The notes under the pieces: generated by a model
The model's database searches: none
What the model saw: the letters and a program-made list of their open reading frames with translations, nothing else
Told to the model about the DNA's origin: nothing
Position numbers and translations under genes: made by a program
In this document: one piece after another, positions 16,517 to 26,022 of the stretch
How positions within the stretch are numbered: position 1 is the first letter of the stretch
How the letters are laid out: every line of letters starts with the position of its first letter
Assembly: GCA_938007995.1 (NCBI GenBank)
Contig: CALLLW010000013.1
Location: forward strand, 1-39,294
DNA from: an uncultured Granulosicoccaceae bacterium
Lineage (GTDB): Bacteria > Pseudomonadota > Gammaproteobacteria > Granulosicoccales > Granulosicoccaceae
Direction of reading: 5' to 3'
Length of the DNA: 39,294 nucleotides

Positions 16517-18871
16517 GTGTGCCACTTGCCTTTTCGTCCGTTAATACTTCCACTACTGTTGTTGAGCAGTTTACTCAGTAGCGCTTCGCTTGCTCAAAGT
16601 GTGGAACAACCCGTTGTGGAACCTGATCACAATTCCCTGAGTTCAGCTGCTCTGGATTTCGCAGGCAGCGAGTCTTGCAGGGGTTGCCACGCAGATCAGT
16701 ATCAGGCGTGGGCCGGGTCGGATCACCACCATGCGTTTGCACCGGCGACCGTACAGACTGTGCAAGGTGATTTCGAAGACACAGCTGCTGACTTTATCGA
16801 TGGCAAAGCGGTGTTCAGTCGTACTGACTCGGATGACTATCTAATTACGGTGATCACGGGTGACAGTGAGCAGTCTTATCCGGTGCAGTACACACTAGGG
16901 CACTATCCGCTACAGCAGTACCTGCTGGAAACCGAGCCGGGCAGGTATCAGGTGTTTGCACTGGCGTGGGACACCCGGCCTGAAGTGCAGGGTGGGCAGC
17001 GCTGGATTGAAATAGCACCCGGTGAATCTGCAGAAGACGATAATCCGTTTCACTGGACCGGTTATTTCCAGAACTGGAACGGTCAGTGTGGTGATTGCCA
17101 CACCACTGACTATGAGAAAGGTTATCAACCCGCAACGGCTGAAGCGCCTGCCAGCTATCAGTCGCGCTGGTCAGAGGCGGGTGTTGGCTGTGAGGCCTGC
17201 CATGGCCCGGCGAGTCAGCACCTGGAGTGGGCGGCAGATGCGAAGCCTGATCAACCTAACGGGTTAATGACATCACTGATCAGTGACAGGGTATGGGCGT
17301 TTCAGCAAGGCGAGTCTATTGCGAGTCTTGCACCGGGTTCATCATTACCTTCAACCGGTGAGGATCCATACCTGCGCACTTGCGCGCGTTGCCATAGTTT
17401 GCGGCATCCATTGGGTGAAACCAGTTTTGAACGAGTGCCTGCAGACAGCAAACACAGCGCGTTTACTGATCACTACTATCCGCAACTGGTGGGTGAGCCG
17501 CAGTATTTTGGCGATGGCCAGATTCGCGAAGAAGTTTTTGTGTACGGATCGTTCCTGCAGAGCAAGATGCACAATGCCGGGGTAACCTGCGGTAATTGCC
17601 ATGATCCGCACAGCGGCAAAGTGTTGCAATACGATGCGGATAATATAGCGCATCAAGGCAATGATGCGGTATGTGCACAGTGTCATCGTGCTGATGTCTT
17701 TGCAGTGGCGAATCATCATCAGCACCCTGTTGAAAATGAAGCGGCGCGTTGTGTCAGTTGTCATATGCCGGCCACAACCTACATGCTGGTTGACCCGCGT
17801 CGTGATCACAGTTTTCCGGTACCGTCACCGGCGCTTAGTGTGCTGACGGATACTCCCAACGCCTGCACAAGCTGCCACACTGATGAGTCTGATTCGTGGG
17901 CCGCCCGACAAGTTGAACAGTGGCGCGGTGATAACGAAAAGCCTGATACAGATTTTGCCGGTTGGCAACTCGCTGCTGTACAAACACCGGCAGATGCCAA
18001 TCAAAGGCAATGGCTGCAAATCGAACAACAGCGACATGAGCTGGTGTCTCTTGCCACCACACCGGAAATGAAGCGCGCCATGTTGCTGCAAAACATGCCT
18101 GTCTTCAGCCGCGAATCGTTCGATGCACTAACAGAGCAGTTGTCTGACAAGTCCGTTGTGGTTCGACTGGCAGCGATTGATGAGCTTGCTCGTAGTGAGC
18201 CTGCCGCCCGTGCAAGATTCCTTACACCATTGTTGAATGATGAAAGTCAGTCAGTGCGCTTGAATGCAACGCTGGCACTGGCCGATTTACTGCTCCAACC
18301 GCAATACTCTGAGCAGGGTTTATTGCAACAGCGCATCAATGAATATGAAGATGCCTATAAAAGACATGAAGACTTACTGGCTTCGCAAATCCGACTGGCC
18401 GCACTTTACCGTCAAACAGCGAATCACGAAGCGGCGGCTGATGCGTATCGCATGGCATTGGAATTGGTGCCGGGTGTTATCCCAACTATGATCAATCTGG
18501 CAGATACCTACCGGGCTTTACAGCGTGATGACGAAGGTGAGAAAGTCCTGCTGCAGGCGGAAGCCATTGCCGAAAAAGAGATAGAGAATTTGTCGTTCCG
18601 ATATAACGATGCGGCAATTATTCAGCAGGGGGCGGTGCAGTATGCACTCGGGCTACTGTATGTAAGAGTTAAAGACCAACCACAGGCACTTGAACGATTT
18701 TTATCATCAATGACACTACAGCCCGATAACGATCAACCGTTCTATGCGTATCTGCTAACGCTGGATGCGCTAGGCCGACGTGATGAAGCGCTGGAGGAAC
18801 TGCAATATTCTCCGCTGACTCAGCAAAGCCCGCTGTTGCAGCAATTGGTTACGGCTTGGCGAGTCCGATAG
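16517..18871 (+). CDS. Octaheme c-type cytochrome with HEAT/TPR C-terminus
   Basis: 784 residues. A signal peptide (about 1-26, PLLLLSSLLSSASLA) sends it to the periplasm. Eight CxxCH haem-binding motifs follow: CRGCH (residue 54), CGDCH (about 190), CEACH (224), CARCH (288), CGNCH (357), CAQCH (388), CVSCH (411) and CTSCH (449). From about 545 to the end is helical: a HEAT-like block (DKSVVVRLAAIDELAR, SQSVRLNATLALADL), then TPR-like repeats (ANHEAAADAYRMALELVPG, DQPQALERFLSSMTLQPDN). This matches the large periplasmic multihaem-TPR proteins related to cytochrome c554 and nitrite-reductase scaffolds. The redox substrate is unknown. Start: GTG at 16517; a TTG three codons on is possible. No cytochrome-maturation or quinone-oxidase gene is adjacent. 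Confidence 0.9.
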   Translation: MCHLPFRPLILPLLLLSSLLSSASLAQSVEQPVVEPDHNSLSSAALDFAGSESCRGCHADQYQAWAGSDHHHAFAPATVQTVQGDFEDTAADFIDGKAVFSRTDSDDYLITVITGDSEQSYPVQYTLGHYPLQQYLLETEPGRYQVFALAWDTRPEVQGGQRWIEIAPGESAEDDNPFHWTGYFQNWNGQCGDCHTTDYEKGYQPATAEAPASYQSRWSEAGVGCEACHGPASQHLEWAADAKPDQPNGLMTSLISDRVWAFQQGESIASLAPGSSLPSTGEDPYLRTCARCHSLRHPLGETSFERVPADSKHSAFTDHYYPQLVGEPQYFGDGQIREEVFVYGSFLQSKMHNAGVTCGNCHDPHSGKVLQYDADNIAHQGNDAVCAQCHRADVFAVANHHQHPVENEAARCVSCHMPATTYMLVDPRRDHSFPVPSPALSVLTDTPNACTSCHTDESDSWAARQVEQWRGDNEKPDTDFAGWQLAAVQTPADANQRQWLQIEQQRHELVSLATTPEMKRAMLLQNMPVFSRESFDALTEQLSDKSVVVRLAAIDELARSEPAARARFLTPLLNDESQSVRLNATLALADLLLQPQYSEQGLLQQRINEYEDAYKRHEDLLASQIRLAALYRQTANHEAAADAYRMALELVPGVIPTMINLADTYRALQRDDEGEKVLLQAEAIAEKEIENLSFRYNDAAIIQQGAVQYALGLLYVRVKDQPQALERFLSSMTLQPDNDQPFYAYLLTLDALGRRDEALEELQYSPLTQQSPLLQQLVTAWRVR

Positions 18872-19029
18872 CTGGTAGAAGCGACTTCAATTCGCAGAAC
18901 TGAAGGGCGACTATTCCGATGCTCAGTATTTATCAGACGCGAGCCGGGAAAAATATTCTTGTAAGCATACAGCTTTGTCGATCTACTTTGATATAGTCGC
19001 AATCCTTTCCCTCATTATTGGACCTTCTG

Positions 19030-20223
19030 TTGACCAAAGTTTATGACGCCATCGTGCTGGGCGGTGGTGCTGCCGGGCTGATGACCGCGTGGCAGGCCGG
19101 GCTGCGTGGCAAGACAGTGCGTGTATTGGAACGCAGTAACAAGGTTGGGCGTAAGATTCTTATGTCTGGTGGGGGGCGATGCAACTTTACTAATCTGCAC
19201 ATCACCGATAACGATTTCCTTTGCAGTAACCCACATTTTGTGAAGTCGGCGTTAAACCGATATACCGCCTGGGACTTTATCGGCAAGGTGATCGAACATA
19301 AAGTGCCTTACCATGAACGATCTCACGGGCAACTGTTCTGTGATAACAAAGCTAAAGATATCCTCAACATGCTGCTTGATGAGTGCGCTTCGGTAGGCAC
19401 TGAAATTTCCACCCAATGTGATATCAGTGGTGTTGATGCAGTGGCGGAAAAGCAATTTAAGGTGACCACAAACAAGGGCGATTTCCACACATACAATGTG
19501 GTAGTCGCAACGGGTGGATTGTCAATACCAAGCATGGGCACAACGCCGTTCGGGTATCAGATCGCTGAGCAATACGGGTTGCCGGTAACGCCATTGCGTG
19601 CCAGTCTGGTGCCGTACACGTTTGATGGTGATTTTAAAGCGATGTTTGCCCGGTTATCCGGCAATGCCGTCAATACTCGTATTACTTTTGGCAACACGTC
19701 ATTCGAAGAGGCTATGTTATTTACACATCGTGGATTAAGTGGTCCGGTGGTACTGCAAATATCCAACTACTGGATTCCCGGTCAGGCGATTACTGTTGAT
19801 CTGCTGCCGTCGGTGGATGTTGAGTGTCTTTTACTTGAAGCCAAGTTGCACAAACCCAAATCTATCCTGCGTAGCTTGTTGAATGAATATCTCCCGAAAA
19901 ACCTGGTGCTGGAGCTTGAATCGCTGTGGTGGCAAGACTGCAGGGAACGATCTGTGGCTGAGTACAGTAATGATCACCTTGCAGAAATAGCGTCCAGTCT
20001 AAATGCCTGGCAGGTGGTACCAGCTGGCACAGAGGGCTACAAAACTGCAGAGGTGACACTGGGCGGGGTGGATACTGATTATTTGTCTTCAAAAACGATG
20101 GAGGCCAGGAGTCAACCAGGGTTGTATTTCGTCGGCGAGGTTGTCGATGTGACCGGGCATCTGGGTGGCTTTAACTTTCAGTGGGCATGGTCTTCAGGGT
20201 TTGCCTGCGCAAGCAGTTTGTAG
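19030..20223 (+). CDS. HI0933/YhiN-family flavoprotein
   Basis: About 397 residues, an NAD(P)/FAD-dependent oxidoreductase of the HI0933/YhiN (BaiN-like) family. Visible: FAD motif AIVLGGGAAGLMTAWQAGL near the N-terminus; the family hallmark KVGRKILMSGGGRCNFTN (about residues 40-57); ATGGLSIPSMGTTPFGYQIA in the middle; and C-terminal FVGEVVDVTGHLGGFNFQWA, the second FAD contact. Functions in the family are poorly defined. The start is unclear: TTG at 19030 has GGA seven bases upstream, while a TTG four codons earlier (19018) also fits; no ATG is available before the FAD motif. Monocistronic. Confidence 0.88.
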   Translation: MTKVYDAIVLGGGAAGLMTAWQAGLRGKTVRVLERSNKVGRKILMSGGGRCNFTNLHITDNDFLCSNPHFVKSALNRYTAWDFIGKVIEHKVPYHERSHGQLFCDNKAKDILNMLLDECASVGTEISTQCDISGVDAVAEKQFKVTTNKGDFHTYNVVVATGGLSIPSMGTTPFGYQIAEQYGLPVTPLRASLVPYTFDGDFKAMFARLSGNAVNTRITFGNTSFEEAMLFTHRGLSGPVVLQISNYWIPGQAITVDLLPSVDVECLLLEAKLHKPKSILRSLLNEYLPKNLVLELESLWWQDCRERSVAEYSNDHLAEIASSLNAWQVVPAGTEGYKTAEVTLGGVDTDYLSSKTMEARSQPGLYFVGEVVDVTGHLGGFNFQWAWSSGFACASSL

Positions 20224-20245
20224 GTTGATAATTTACAATTGCTCA

Positions 20246-20266
20246 CACCGGCAGCAACATCCGGTG
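20246..20266. terminator. Weak hairpin after the YhiN gene
   Basis: CACCGG and CCGGTG pair around nine bases, 23 bases after the stop. No T-run follows, so this is a weak terminator candidate. Confidence 0.3.
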
Positions 20267-20365
20267 ATGTGGTTCACCGTCTTAAGCTATTGTTGATGTG
20301 GCTTGTATTGATTGGGTATGGGTTGCCGCTACCTCGTAGAATCAGGTTAGTATGAGGTAGTAAAA

Positions 20366-20542
20366 GTGATAGCTGTAGCATGCATTTGTGTGGCCCTCGT
20401 TTGTATTACAGTCATCAGTCGACGAATTCCGATTGCGCAATACATGCGAAATGCACTGCGAGATCGACGGCAAAATACAGACGCAGCATTGGTGCCCGTA
20501 CCGGATCAGCGAATTCCTGACAATGATCGTCGAAAAAAATAG
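20366..20542 (+). CDS. Possible 58-residue single-span membrane protein
   Basis: A GTG preceded by GAGG at eight bases opens a 58-codon frame. Residues 1-18 are a membrane segment (VIAVACICVALVCITVIS), followed by RRIP and a basic, polar cytoplasmic-type tail ending DNDRRKK. The combination of a correctly placed ribosome-binding site, membrane span and positive flank (positive-inside rule) supports a small membrane protein, but there is no homology I can name. Nothing else in the 700-base gap around it is convincing. Confidence 0.4.
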   Translation: MIAVACICVALVCITVISRRIPIAQYMRNALRDRRQNTDAALVPVPDQRIPDNDRRKK

Positions 20543-20934
20543 CTCGGCGAGAGTTGAACTGATTCAGGTAGTACTATGTGCATGGTCGACTTGATAATTA
20601 GCGTTACCAAAGCGCGTGCCATGGTGTCTGCATCGCCAATTGCAGGAGCTGTTGCTATCCATGGTAATTGAATAACGGATGTTGGCGATACTGCAAAGAC
20701 AAGTATGTTGCAGAAACTGAAACACGTGTGATCGATGTTGCAGAGCGCTGGGTGTTACGTCGCTCTATAGACAGACAGGTACATTTATCTCAAGGCCGAC
20801 AGAGCTTGAGTTACTGTCTTGCGGTGGGATAACTGATCTCAGTGATGTTCGCAACGGTGCGCTTGAATATGCGGCGCCTACATCAGATTAGCATGCATTA
20901 ATGATCTGGACGTCGTATATCCGACAAGCATGTG
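20543..20934. other. Intergenic, possible decayed coding DNA
   Basis: A rightward frame without start (about 20743-20892) reads, for example, ISRPTELELLSCGGITDL and ends in TAG, but I cannot place it in a family. No ribosome-binding site, RNA gene or clear terminator seen. Confidence 0.3.
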
Positions 20935-22554
20935 TCATTTTTTAGCTTGCTTTGCTGAGTTATCTTCAGATTCCGGGAAGTGAATTACCACGCATTGTTC
21001 GCAGTAGGTATGTGAAAACTCAAGGTCGGATTTGCCGACCAGATAGCTTTCAACGGTGCGAAAATAACCATCATCATCTCTGATCGATTTGCAAAAAGCA
21101 CAAATTGGTAGTAGACCTTTTAATTCTCTGACTTCTTTCAGTGCTGCTTCGAGTTCACTGATGTGTTTTTCGACTGCTTCAGCCATTTGATTCTGGCTGG
21201 TTGCCAGAACAGCAAATTCATCTTTACTATGTACTGGCGTACGGGCAGAGTAGTTGCCGTTGATTATTCTTTTTGCGGTACTGGTTATATTGGCTAATGG
21301 CCTTTCTACGCCGTATTTAAACAACAAGTAAGTAATTGCAGCGACTGCGGCAAGTGTTGCCAGTAGTATCGGTACGAGGCTTTTGATTAATGAAGCTGCT
21401 GGCTGCCTTACCTCTGATTCATCAATTTCAGCAAGCATGCCCCAGTTGAGGCCGTCAATATTCAGTGGGCGATACTGTGACAGCACACTTATACCGCGAT
21501 AGTCAGGCGTGATGGTTGAGCCGGTTTCACCGTTAGTGACAGCTCGTGACGCTTCCGTATCTACCTTTTGCAGCAGTATTGTTGATGTTTCGCTAAAACG
21601 GCTATCGGTACGCATTAGCAGGTCGCTGCCAACTATGTAGGTTTCACCCGATGCTCTTAGTCCGTGTTTGTCTGCCACAACTTTGTTGATTCTGTCGCTA
21701 CTAATCTGAAAGGCAACGGCTCCAATCAGTTGGCTTTGATTGAAAACCGGGGCGGCAAAAAAAGATGCCGGCTCATCGTAACTGGGTGGGTACTGTTTCA
21801 GGTCGCTGGTTATAACTGAATCAGGTGTGCCTGCCAGTGCCTGCCGAACGGTATCACCGAGATTGCTGGCGGCATAAGGCCCGTTATTGAAATTGGTCGC
21901 GAAGTCAGTTTCTTTTCGGGAGGAATAGACCAACACGGAATTCTTATCGAACAGGAAAATATCGTAGAACGCGAAGGAAATAAGATATCGGTTAAGCTGA
22001 TTGTGGTACTGCTCGTGGGCTTGTTGATACTGAGTAATTACTGACGGAGTGTAAGCGGCATTTTTTTGTCCGACCGGGTTCGGATTTTGTTCAATGTAAA
22101 TCCATTGTGCTAAACGGGAATTGGTTGCTTGCGGAATATAATCTGCGACGTCAATCTCGCGGTCGATCCTGCTTGCAAACTCTGCCTGGTAGAAATTGGT
22201 CAGTGCCTGGTTTATTTCTTCATTTGGTGGTGCCAGCGCACCATAGTCCTGCTCCAGTTGTTCAAGTCCGTCTGTAAACGCAATCACCGCTTCAATGATT
22301 GGTGTGGTGGCGGCGAGATTCGACACCTGGGTCTGAGTGACCCTGTAGTGATCTTCAACGATAGTTGCCCGCGACTTGAGAGCAGCCTCCAGATGCATTT
22401 TGCTTTGCTCTAGCATGGCCTTGTTGGTGAAATGAGCTACACACCAGGTAATCACCAGGGCGCTCACTGCGAAGAGGCAAATAGCTGTGAGTCCCAACCG
22501 CAGGAATAGGGAATTGGCTGTGCGCATTGTCGAAAATCGCTCCGTGAATTGCAT
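20935..22554 (-). CDS. dCache-HAMP membrane sensor with C-terminal Cys4 motif, no kinase domain
   Basis: 539 residues. Membrane segments at about 17-38 and 390-412 flank a large periplasmic sensor region with the dCache-like strings FYDIFLFDKNSVLVYSSR and ASFFAAPVFNQSQLIGAVAF, and GETYIVGSDLLMRTDSR. A HAMP domain follows (about 413-465: VERPLANITSTAKRIINGNYS), then a short coiled coil (ELEAALKEVRELKGLLP). The protein ends in LPICAFCKSIRDDDGYF...SHTYCEQC, a four-cysteine motif common at the C-termini of sensor proteins, probably binding a metal. There is no histidine kinase, GGDEF or MCP domain. An ATG nine codons in (22527) is an alternative start with GGAG upstream. It diverges from the receiver gene at 22664, its likely partner. 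Confidence 0.82.
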   Translation of the reverse strand: MQFTERFSTMRTANSLFLRLGLTAICLFAVSALVITWCVAHFTNKAMLEQSKMHLEAALKSRATIVEDHYRVTQTQVSNLAATTPIIEAVIAFTDGLEQLEQDYGALAPPNEEINQALTNFYQAEFASRIDREIDVADYIPQATNSRLAQWIYIEQNPNPVGQKNAAYTPSVITQYQQAHEQYHNQLNRYLISFAFYDIFLFDKNSVLVYSSRKETDFATNFNNGPYAASNLGDTVRQALAGTPDSVITSDLKQYPPSYDEPASFFAAPVFNQSQLIGAVAFQISSDRINKVVADKHGLRASGETYIVGSDLLMRTDSRFSETSTILLQKVDTEASRAVTNGETGSTITPDYRGISVLSQYRPLNIDGLNWGMLAEIDESEVRQPAASLIKSLVPILLATLAAVAAITYLLFKYGVERPLANITSTAKRIINGNYSARTPVHSKDEFAVLATSQNQMAEAVEKHISELEAALKEVRELKGLLPICAFCKSIRDDDGYFRTVESYLVGKSDLEFSHTYCEQCVVIHFPESEDNSAKQAKK

Positions 22555-22663
22555 ACATTGTAACTAGATTGGTAATATCAAAGCCAGTAACGGGCCTGGG
22601 GCTTTTGATCGCACCCGGTTTGCAGAGGGATTTCGGTGAAGCAGGAGTGCTGTAACGGTCGTT

Positions 22664-23107
22664 ATGAGTGAGTATGAGGTTACCAATGAGCGCCGATCCA
22701 CAGAGAATCTCCACGTGTTGCTGCTGGATGACGAAGCGCCAGTGCGTGATGCGTTGGGGCGCTTGCTTCGAGCCCTTGGGCATCGGTGCTCTGTGGCGTC
22801 CACCGGCGAAGAAGTGCTTGAGTTATTGCGGCAGGATACAAACGCGGCACCTGAGTTCGATCTTGCACTGTTTGACATAAAAATAATCGATGGCATGGGA
22901 GGTGTCGAAACCATGCGTGCCATGGAACGTCTGGGAATTAGTTTTCCGATTGTTTCAATGAGTGGTTATGCGTTAACGGAGATATTTGCCAGTGAAGACG
23001 ATAGACGTGGTTTCGTCGAACATTTGCAAAAGCCGTTTGGCGTCAAGGAATTAAAGCAGGTGATACAACTGGTCTCTAGCCGGCCGCCTTCCGAGTTTGG
23101 AAAGTAA
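22664..23107 (+). CDS. Stand-alone CheY-like receiver protein
   Basis: 147 residues with a single receiver domain and no output domain. The acidic pair is D22/D23 (LLLDDEAPVRDAL), the phosphate acceptor D71 (LALFDIKIIDGMGG), the conserved Ser/Thr lies in IVSMSGYA (about 97), and the lysine is in LQKPFGVKEL (about 122). All the key residues for phosphorylation are present. Short tails (1-15 and 137-147) carry no motif. It is divergent from the sensor at 20935-22554 over a 109-base shared region. Its phosphodonor kinase must come from elsewhere, since the neighbour lacks one. The region after it (23108-23314) holds nothing recognisable. Confidence 0.85.
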   Translation: MSEYEVTNERRSTENLHVLLLDDEAPVRDALGRLLRALGHRCSVASTGEEVLELLRQDTNAAPEFDLALFDIKIIDGMGGVETMRAMERLGISFPIVSMSGYALTEIFASEDDRRGFVEHLQKPFGVKELKQVIQLVSSRPPSEFGK

Positions 23108-23314
23108 TAGTGGTGCTGAATGCACAAGTGAGACATGTGCGGGTATCATCAGATCGCCGGTTTGTCCAATTTGACCGGTGCAGCTGATTTAAAAAATGCC
23201 TGTGAGCTCGAGACCTGCCAGATTGCAGGTCCCTCGTCAGTAAAGTGTTGTTTGTTTTAACAACCAGCCTGGATTGCTCGTAGGGAGTTAGAGGCGATTG
23301 TTATCCGCACAACA

Positions 23315-23851
23315 TTACACTGTGCCTGTGTACTCGCCGCGTGCCGGATAGTTTTTCTGAATAGCGAAATCCAGAGCACCCGCCAGTTCTGAAAAGTGTG
23401 GTCGTACAAATGGCATGGTCTGAACGGATCCGTAGTAGAGCGTCAGGTCTTTGCTCACAACAAACAAACCGGGTTCAGAAAAAAGCGCTGGCTCTTCGAT
23501 GCCTATTGACGTTTTGCCAACGGAAGTTGAGATTGATAATCCCCATTCGCGTGCGCTGGTGAGTGTTAAACCGTAGCCGAGTCGCAAATCCGGTGCGCTG
23601 ATCTTTTCCGCCATTTGCCGGGCGCGATCCTGTTCGTCCGAGCTGATTGCAACAGATGCGTAGCCCTTTTCGGCAAATGCTTCGACGTGTTTGCCGAGCT
23701 CTTTGAGGTAGGTGGCACAGATCGGACAGTGCAAGCCACGATAAAAGCAAATGATGGTGCCGCGTTCCGGTGACTCCCCGCTGAGATCAAATTCACCATG
23801 TGCAAGCGTTGGAACGGATAAAGCGGGTACGGTCTGACGTGGAATGAGCAT
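23315..23851 (-). CDS. AhpC/TSA-type peroxiredoxin-like protein
   Basis: 178 residues with a thioredoxin fold. The active-site region reads CFYRGLHCPICATYLKEL (about 35-52), where the peroxidatic position corresponds to a cysteine in HCPIC, a CxxC that could act as a disulfide pair. SIAISSDEQDRARQMAEK-type segment and GLFVVSKDLTLYYGSVQTMPFVRP follow as the central strands of the fold. The family reduces peroxides or acts as a thiol oxidoreductase. The ATG has AAGG six bases upstream. Monocistronic, opposite in direction to the ThDP enzyme 270 bases away. Reductant unknown. Confidence 0.85.
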   Translation of the reverse strand: MLIPRQTVPALSVPTLAHGEFDLSGESPERGTIICFYRGLHCPICATYLKELGKHVEAFAEKGYASVAISSDEQDRARQMAEKISAPDLRLGYGLTLTSAREWGLSISTSVGKTSIGIEEPALFSEPGLFVVSKDLTLYYGSVQTMPFVRPHFSELAGALDFAIQKNYPARGEYTGTV

Positions 23852-24119
23852 TGTATGCCTTGGTTGCTAAGAGAATGTTTAAAATTCGTTGAAGGAGGCA
23901 GAGTTGGTTTTTACAGGCGCTTTGTAACTGGTAACTACCGCTGCACGACAGCCATGAGATGATACTGAATGGTATTAGTTCCATGATGAAGACGATGCAG
24001 AGTCATCGCCAGCGGTGATCAATCCTTGAAATATTTTCAGCTAATTTTTTGAGTAACCGGGTATTGAAAAAGCTCATGAGCAAAGACCGAAGTTTGCAGT
24101 TTCAACCGATTGAGTCCCA

Positions 24120-25775
24120 ATGAAAATTTACCAGGCGCTTGCCAATGCCTTTATCAATGAGCAGGTGGATCTATGCTTTGCATTACTTGGCGATGCAAAC
24201 ATGCATTGGGCTGGTGCATTGGCTGAAGCAGGTGTTGGTTTCGTTTACACCAGGCACGAACATGCTGCAGTAGCTGCTGCCACATCCTATGCAAGAGTGA
24301 GTGGTAAACCGGGTGTGGCCACAGTGACCTGTGGACCCGGCCTGACGCAGATCATGACTATATTGCCGATAGCAGTTCGGGCAAATATTCCATTGATTGT
24401 ATTTGCCGGTGAAGCGCCACTCAGCAAGCCGTGGTACAACCAGGGCATAGATCAGGCACCGTTTGTTGAGGCAACCGGAGCGCAATATCGTGCATTGCAC
24501 AACACAGATCACATGGTTGCTGAAATCCATAATGCTTTCGAGTACGCAAGATGCAAACAAGTGCCGGTTGTGTTGGGTGTGCCTTTTGATCTTCAACAAT
24601 TGGCTTTTAAAGAGCAAGAGGCTGATGTGTTTTCTGCGCCCGCGTGTACAGCAGAAATGCCGCAGCTAAATGCAAAAGCGATTGAGACAGCAGCGCAGTG
24701 GATCACTGAGTCAAAACGACCGGTCTTGCTGGCGGGGTTGGGCGCTACCGCAGAGAAGGTGAAAGCTGCCTGTGTAAATCTGGCGCAAGCATCAGGAGCG
24801 TGTCTGGCTACAACATTGCCCGCTAAAGGTTTGTTTTTCGATCAGCCGTACTGTCTTGGGGTAGCGGGTGGTTTTGCAACGGAGAAAGCTAAAGAAATCT
24901 TTTTGCAGGCTGATATGGTGATTGCTGTTGGTGCGCGCCTGGCTTCGCATACTTTTGATGGTGGCAGGCTCACACCCAATGCACGCGTCATTCATGTTGA
25001 TATCAAGCCACAGATCCACGTGCAAGGCCGAAAGGCTTCCGATTTGACCATCGCTTCTGATGCCTTGCCTGCAGTGGAAGCATTGAGTGATAAGGTATCG
25101 ACCGTACACACCAGTGCAGGGACTACCGTCCCGGGCTGGCGTACTGACGAGATGCGGGGTCTGACAGAGTCTGCTTTGATTCTGGCAGATCCGGGGATTG
25201 CTGAAGATGGTTTCCTGCACCCGATGTCGGTGATCAAACATCTGTCAGAAGTTATTCCGTCTACCTGCCACATGGTTAATACGTCGGGTCATAGTGCGTA
25301 CTACGCAGCGCAGATGAATTATCATCCGCAAAGTCACTACACGGTGATAAGAGAGTTTGGTGCAATTGGTAACGGGACGTCCTTTGCGATGGGAATAAGT
25401 GCCGCATTTGCGCAGCGGCCCGTTGTACTTATTGACGGTGATGGTTCAGCGCTTATGCATATACAAGAGCTGGAAACCATGGTTCGCCACCAAATGCACA
25501 TACTTATCATTGTTCTAAATGATGGCGCTTACGGCTCAGAAGTACATAAACTCAGAGCTGATGAAGTGACGGTTGCCGGATCTGTGTTTGGTCGACCCGA
25601 CTTTGCCGGTATCGGTCGCGGGTTTGGATTGGCAGGAGTTACCATCACCGATCTGCAGGCGTTGAAAAAAAGTATGGGTGAGTTTCTATCAGGCAGGGGC
25701 CCCGCTATCTGGGATATCCATATATCGGATCAAATCGCCTCGCCGCAAATATTACGCGCCCATCAGGCGACGTAG
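24120..25775 (+). CDS. Thiamine-diphosphate enzyme, acetolactate-synthase-like
   Basis: 551 residues with the three-domain architecture of the acetolactate synthase/benzoylformate decarboxylase group. The Pyr domain has the catalytic glutamate E47 in RHEHAAVAAATSYAR and the PGVATVTCGPGLTQ loop. The middle domain (about 190-330) includes RPVLLAGLGA and VIAVGARLASHTFDGG. The PP domain holds the ThDP/Mg motif IDGDGSALMHIQELETM (about 436-452), ending in VLNDGAYGS. No acetolactate small subunit or other branched-chain gene is adjacent, so it is probably a catabolic decarboxylase or ligase rather than IlvB. Members also serve sulfopyruvate, oxalyl-CoA and related substrates; none is indicated. The ATG at 24120 lacks a good ribosome-binding site. 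Confidence 0.85.
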   Translation: MKIYQALANAFINEQVDLCFALLGDANMHWAGALAEAGVGFVYTRHEHAAVAAATSYARVSGKPGVATVTCGPGLTQIMTILPIAVRANIPLIVFAGEAPLSKPWYNQGIDQAPFVEATGAQYRALHNTDHMVAEIHNAFEYARCKQVPVVLGVPFDLQQLAFKEQEADVFSAPACTAEMPQLNAKAIETAAQWITESKRPVLLAGLGATAEKVKAACVNLAQASGACLATTLPAKGLFFDQPYCLGVAGGFATEKAKEIFLQADMVIAVGARLASHTFDGGRLTPNARVIHVDIKPQIHVQGRKASDLTIASDALPAVEALSDKVSTVHTSAGTTVPGWRTDEMRGLTESALILADPGIAEDGFLHPMSVIKHLSEVIPSTCHMVNTSGHSAYYAAQMNYHPQSHYTVIREFGAIGNGTSFAMGISAAFAQRPVVLIDGDGSALMHIQELETMVRHQMHILIIVLNDGAYGSEVHKLRADEVTVAGSVFGRPDFAGIGRGFGLAGVTITDLQALKKSMGEFLSGRGPAIWDIHISDQIASPQILRAHQAT

Positions 25776-25897
25776 GCTGTATTGGTAAAGAGGGCGTATT
25801 TGACCTGCCGTCTGTAGCGTAGGTTTGATTGCGAAAAAGAGCGGGGTATCTAAATTAGCACCAATCAGCAGAGAGACCTGCACCGGTTCGCTCTGAT

Positions 25898-25925
25898 GAT
25901 TGTTGTCTGTTGATTGTTGTCTGTC
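25898..25925. repeat. 14-bp tandem duplication
   Basis: GATTGTTGTCTGTT is followed at once by GATTGTTGTCTGTC in the 247-base gap between the ThDP enzyme and the glutaredoxin stop codons. Probably a replication slip. Confidence 0.55.
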
Positions 25926-26022
25926 GGTATCGGCTTTGTTGTTTTTCTCTGTATGTGCCTCCGAACACTCCAATGTGCATGCCGCTGTGAATAAGTGCGT
26001 CAAGTGGAGGCGGCGTTTGCGC

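Noticed and set aside
24120..25775. Anabolic acetolactate synthase large subunit (ilvB)
   Set aside because: No small subunit gene or branched-chain operon nearby; family-level naming only.
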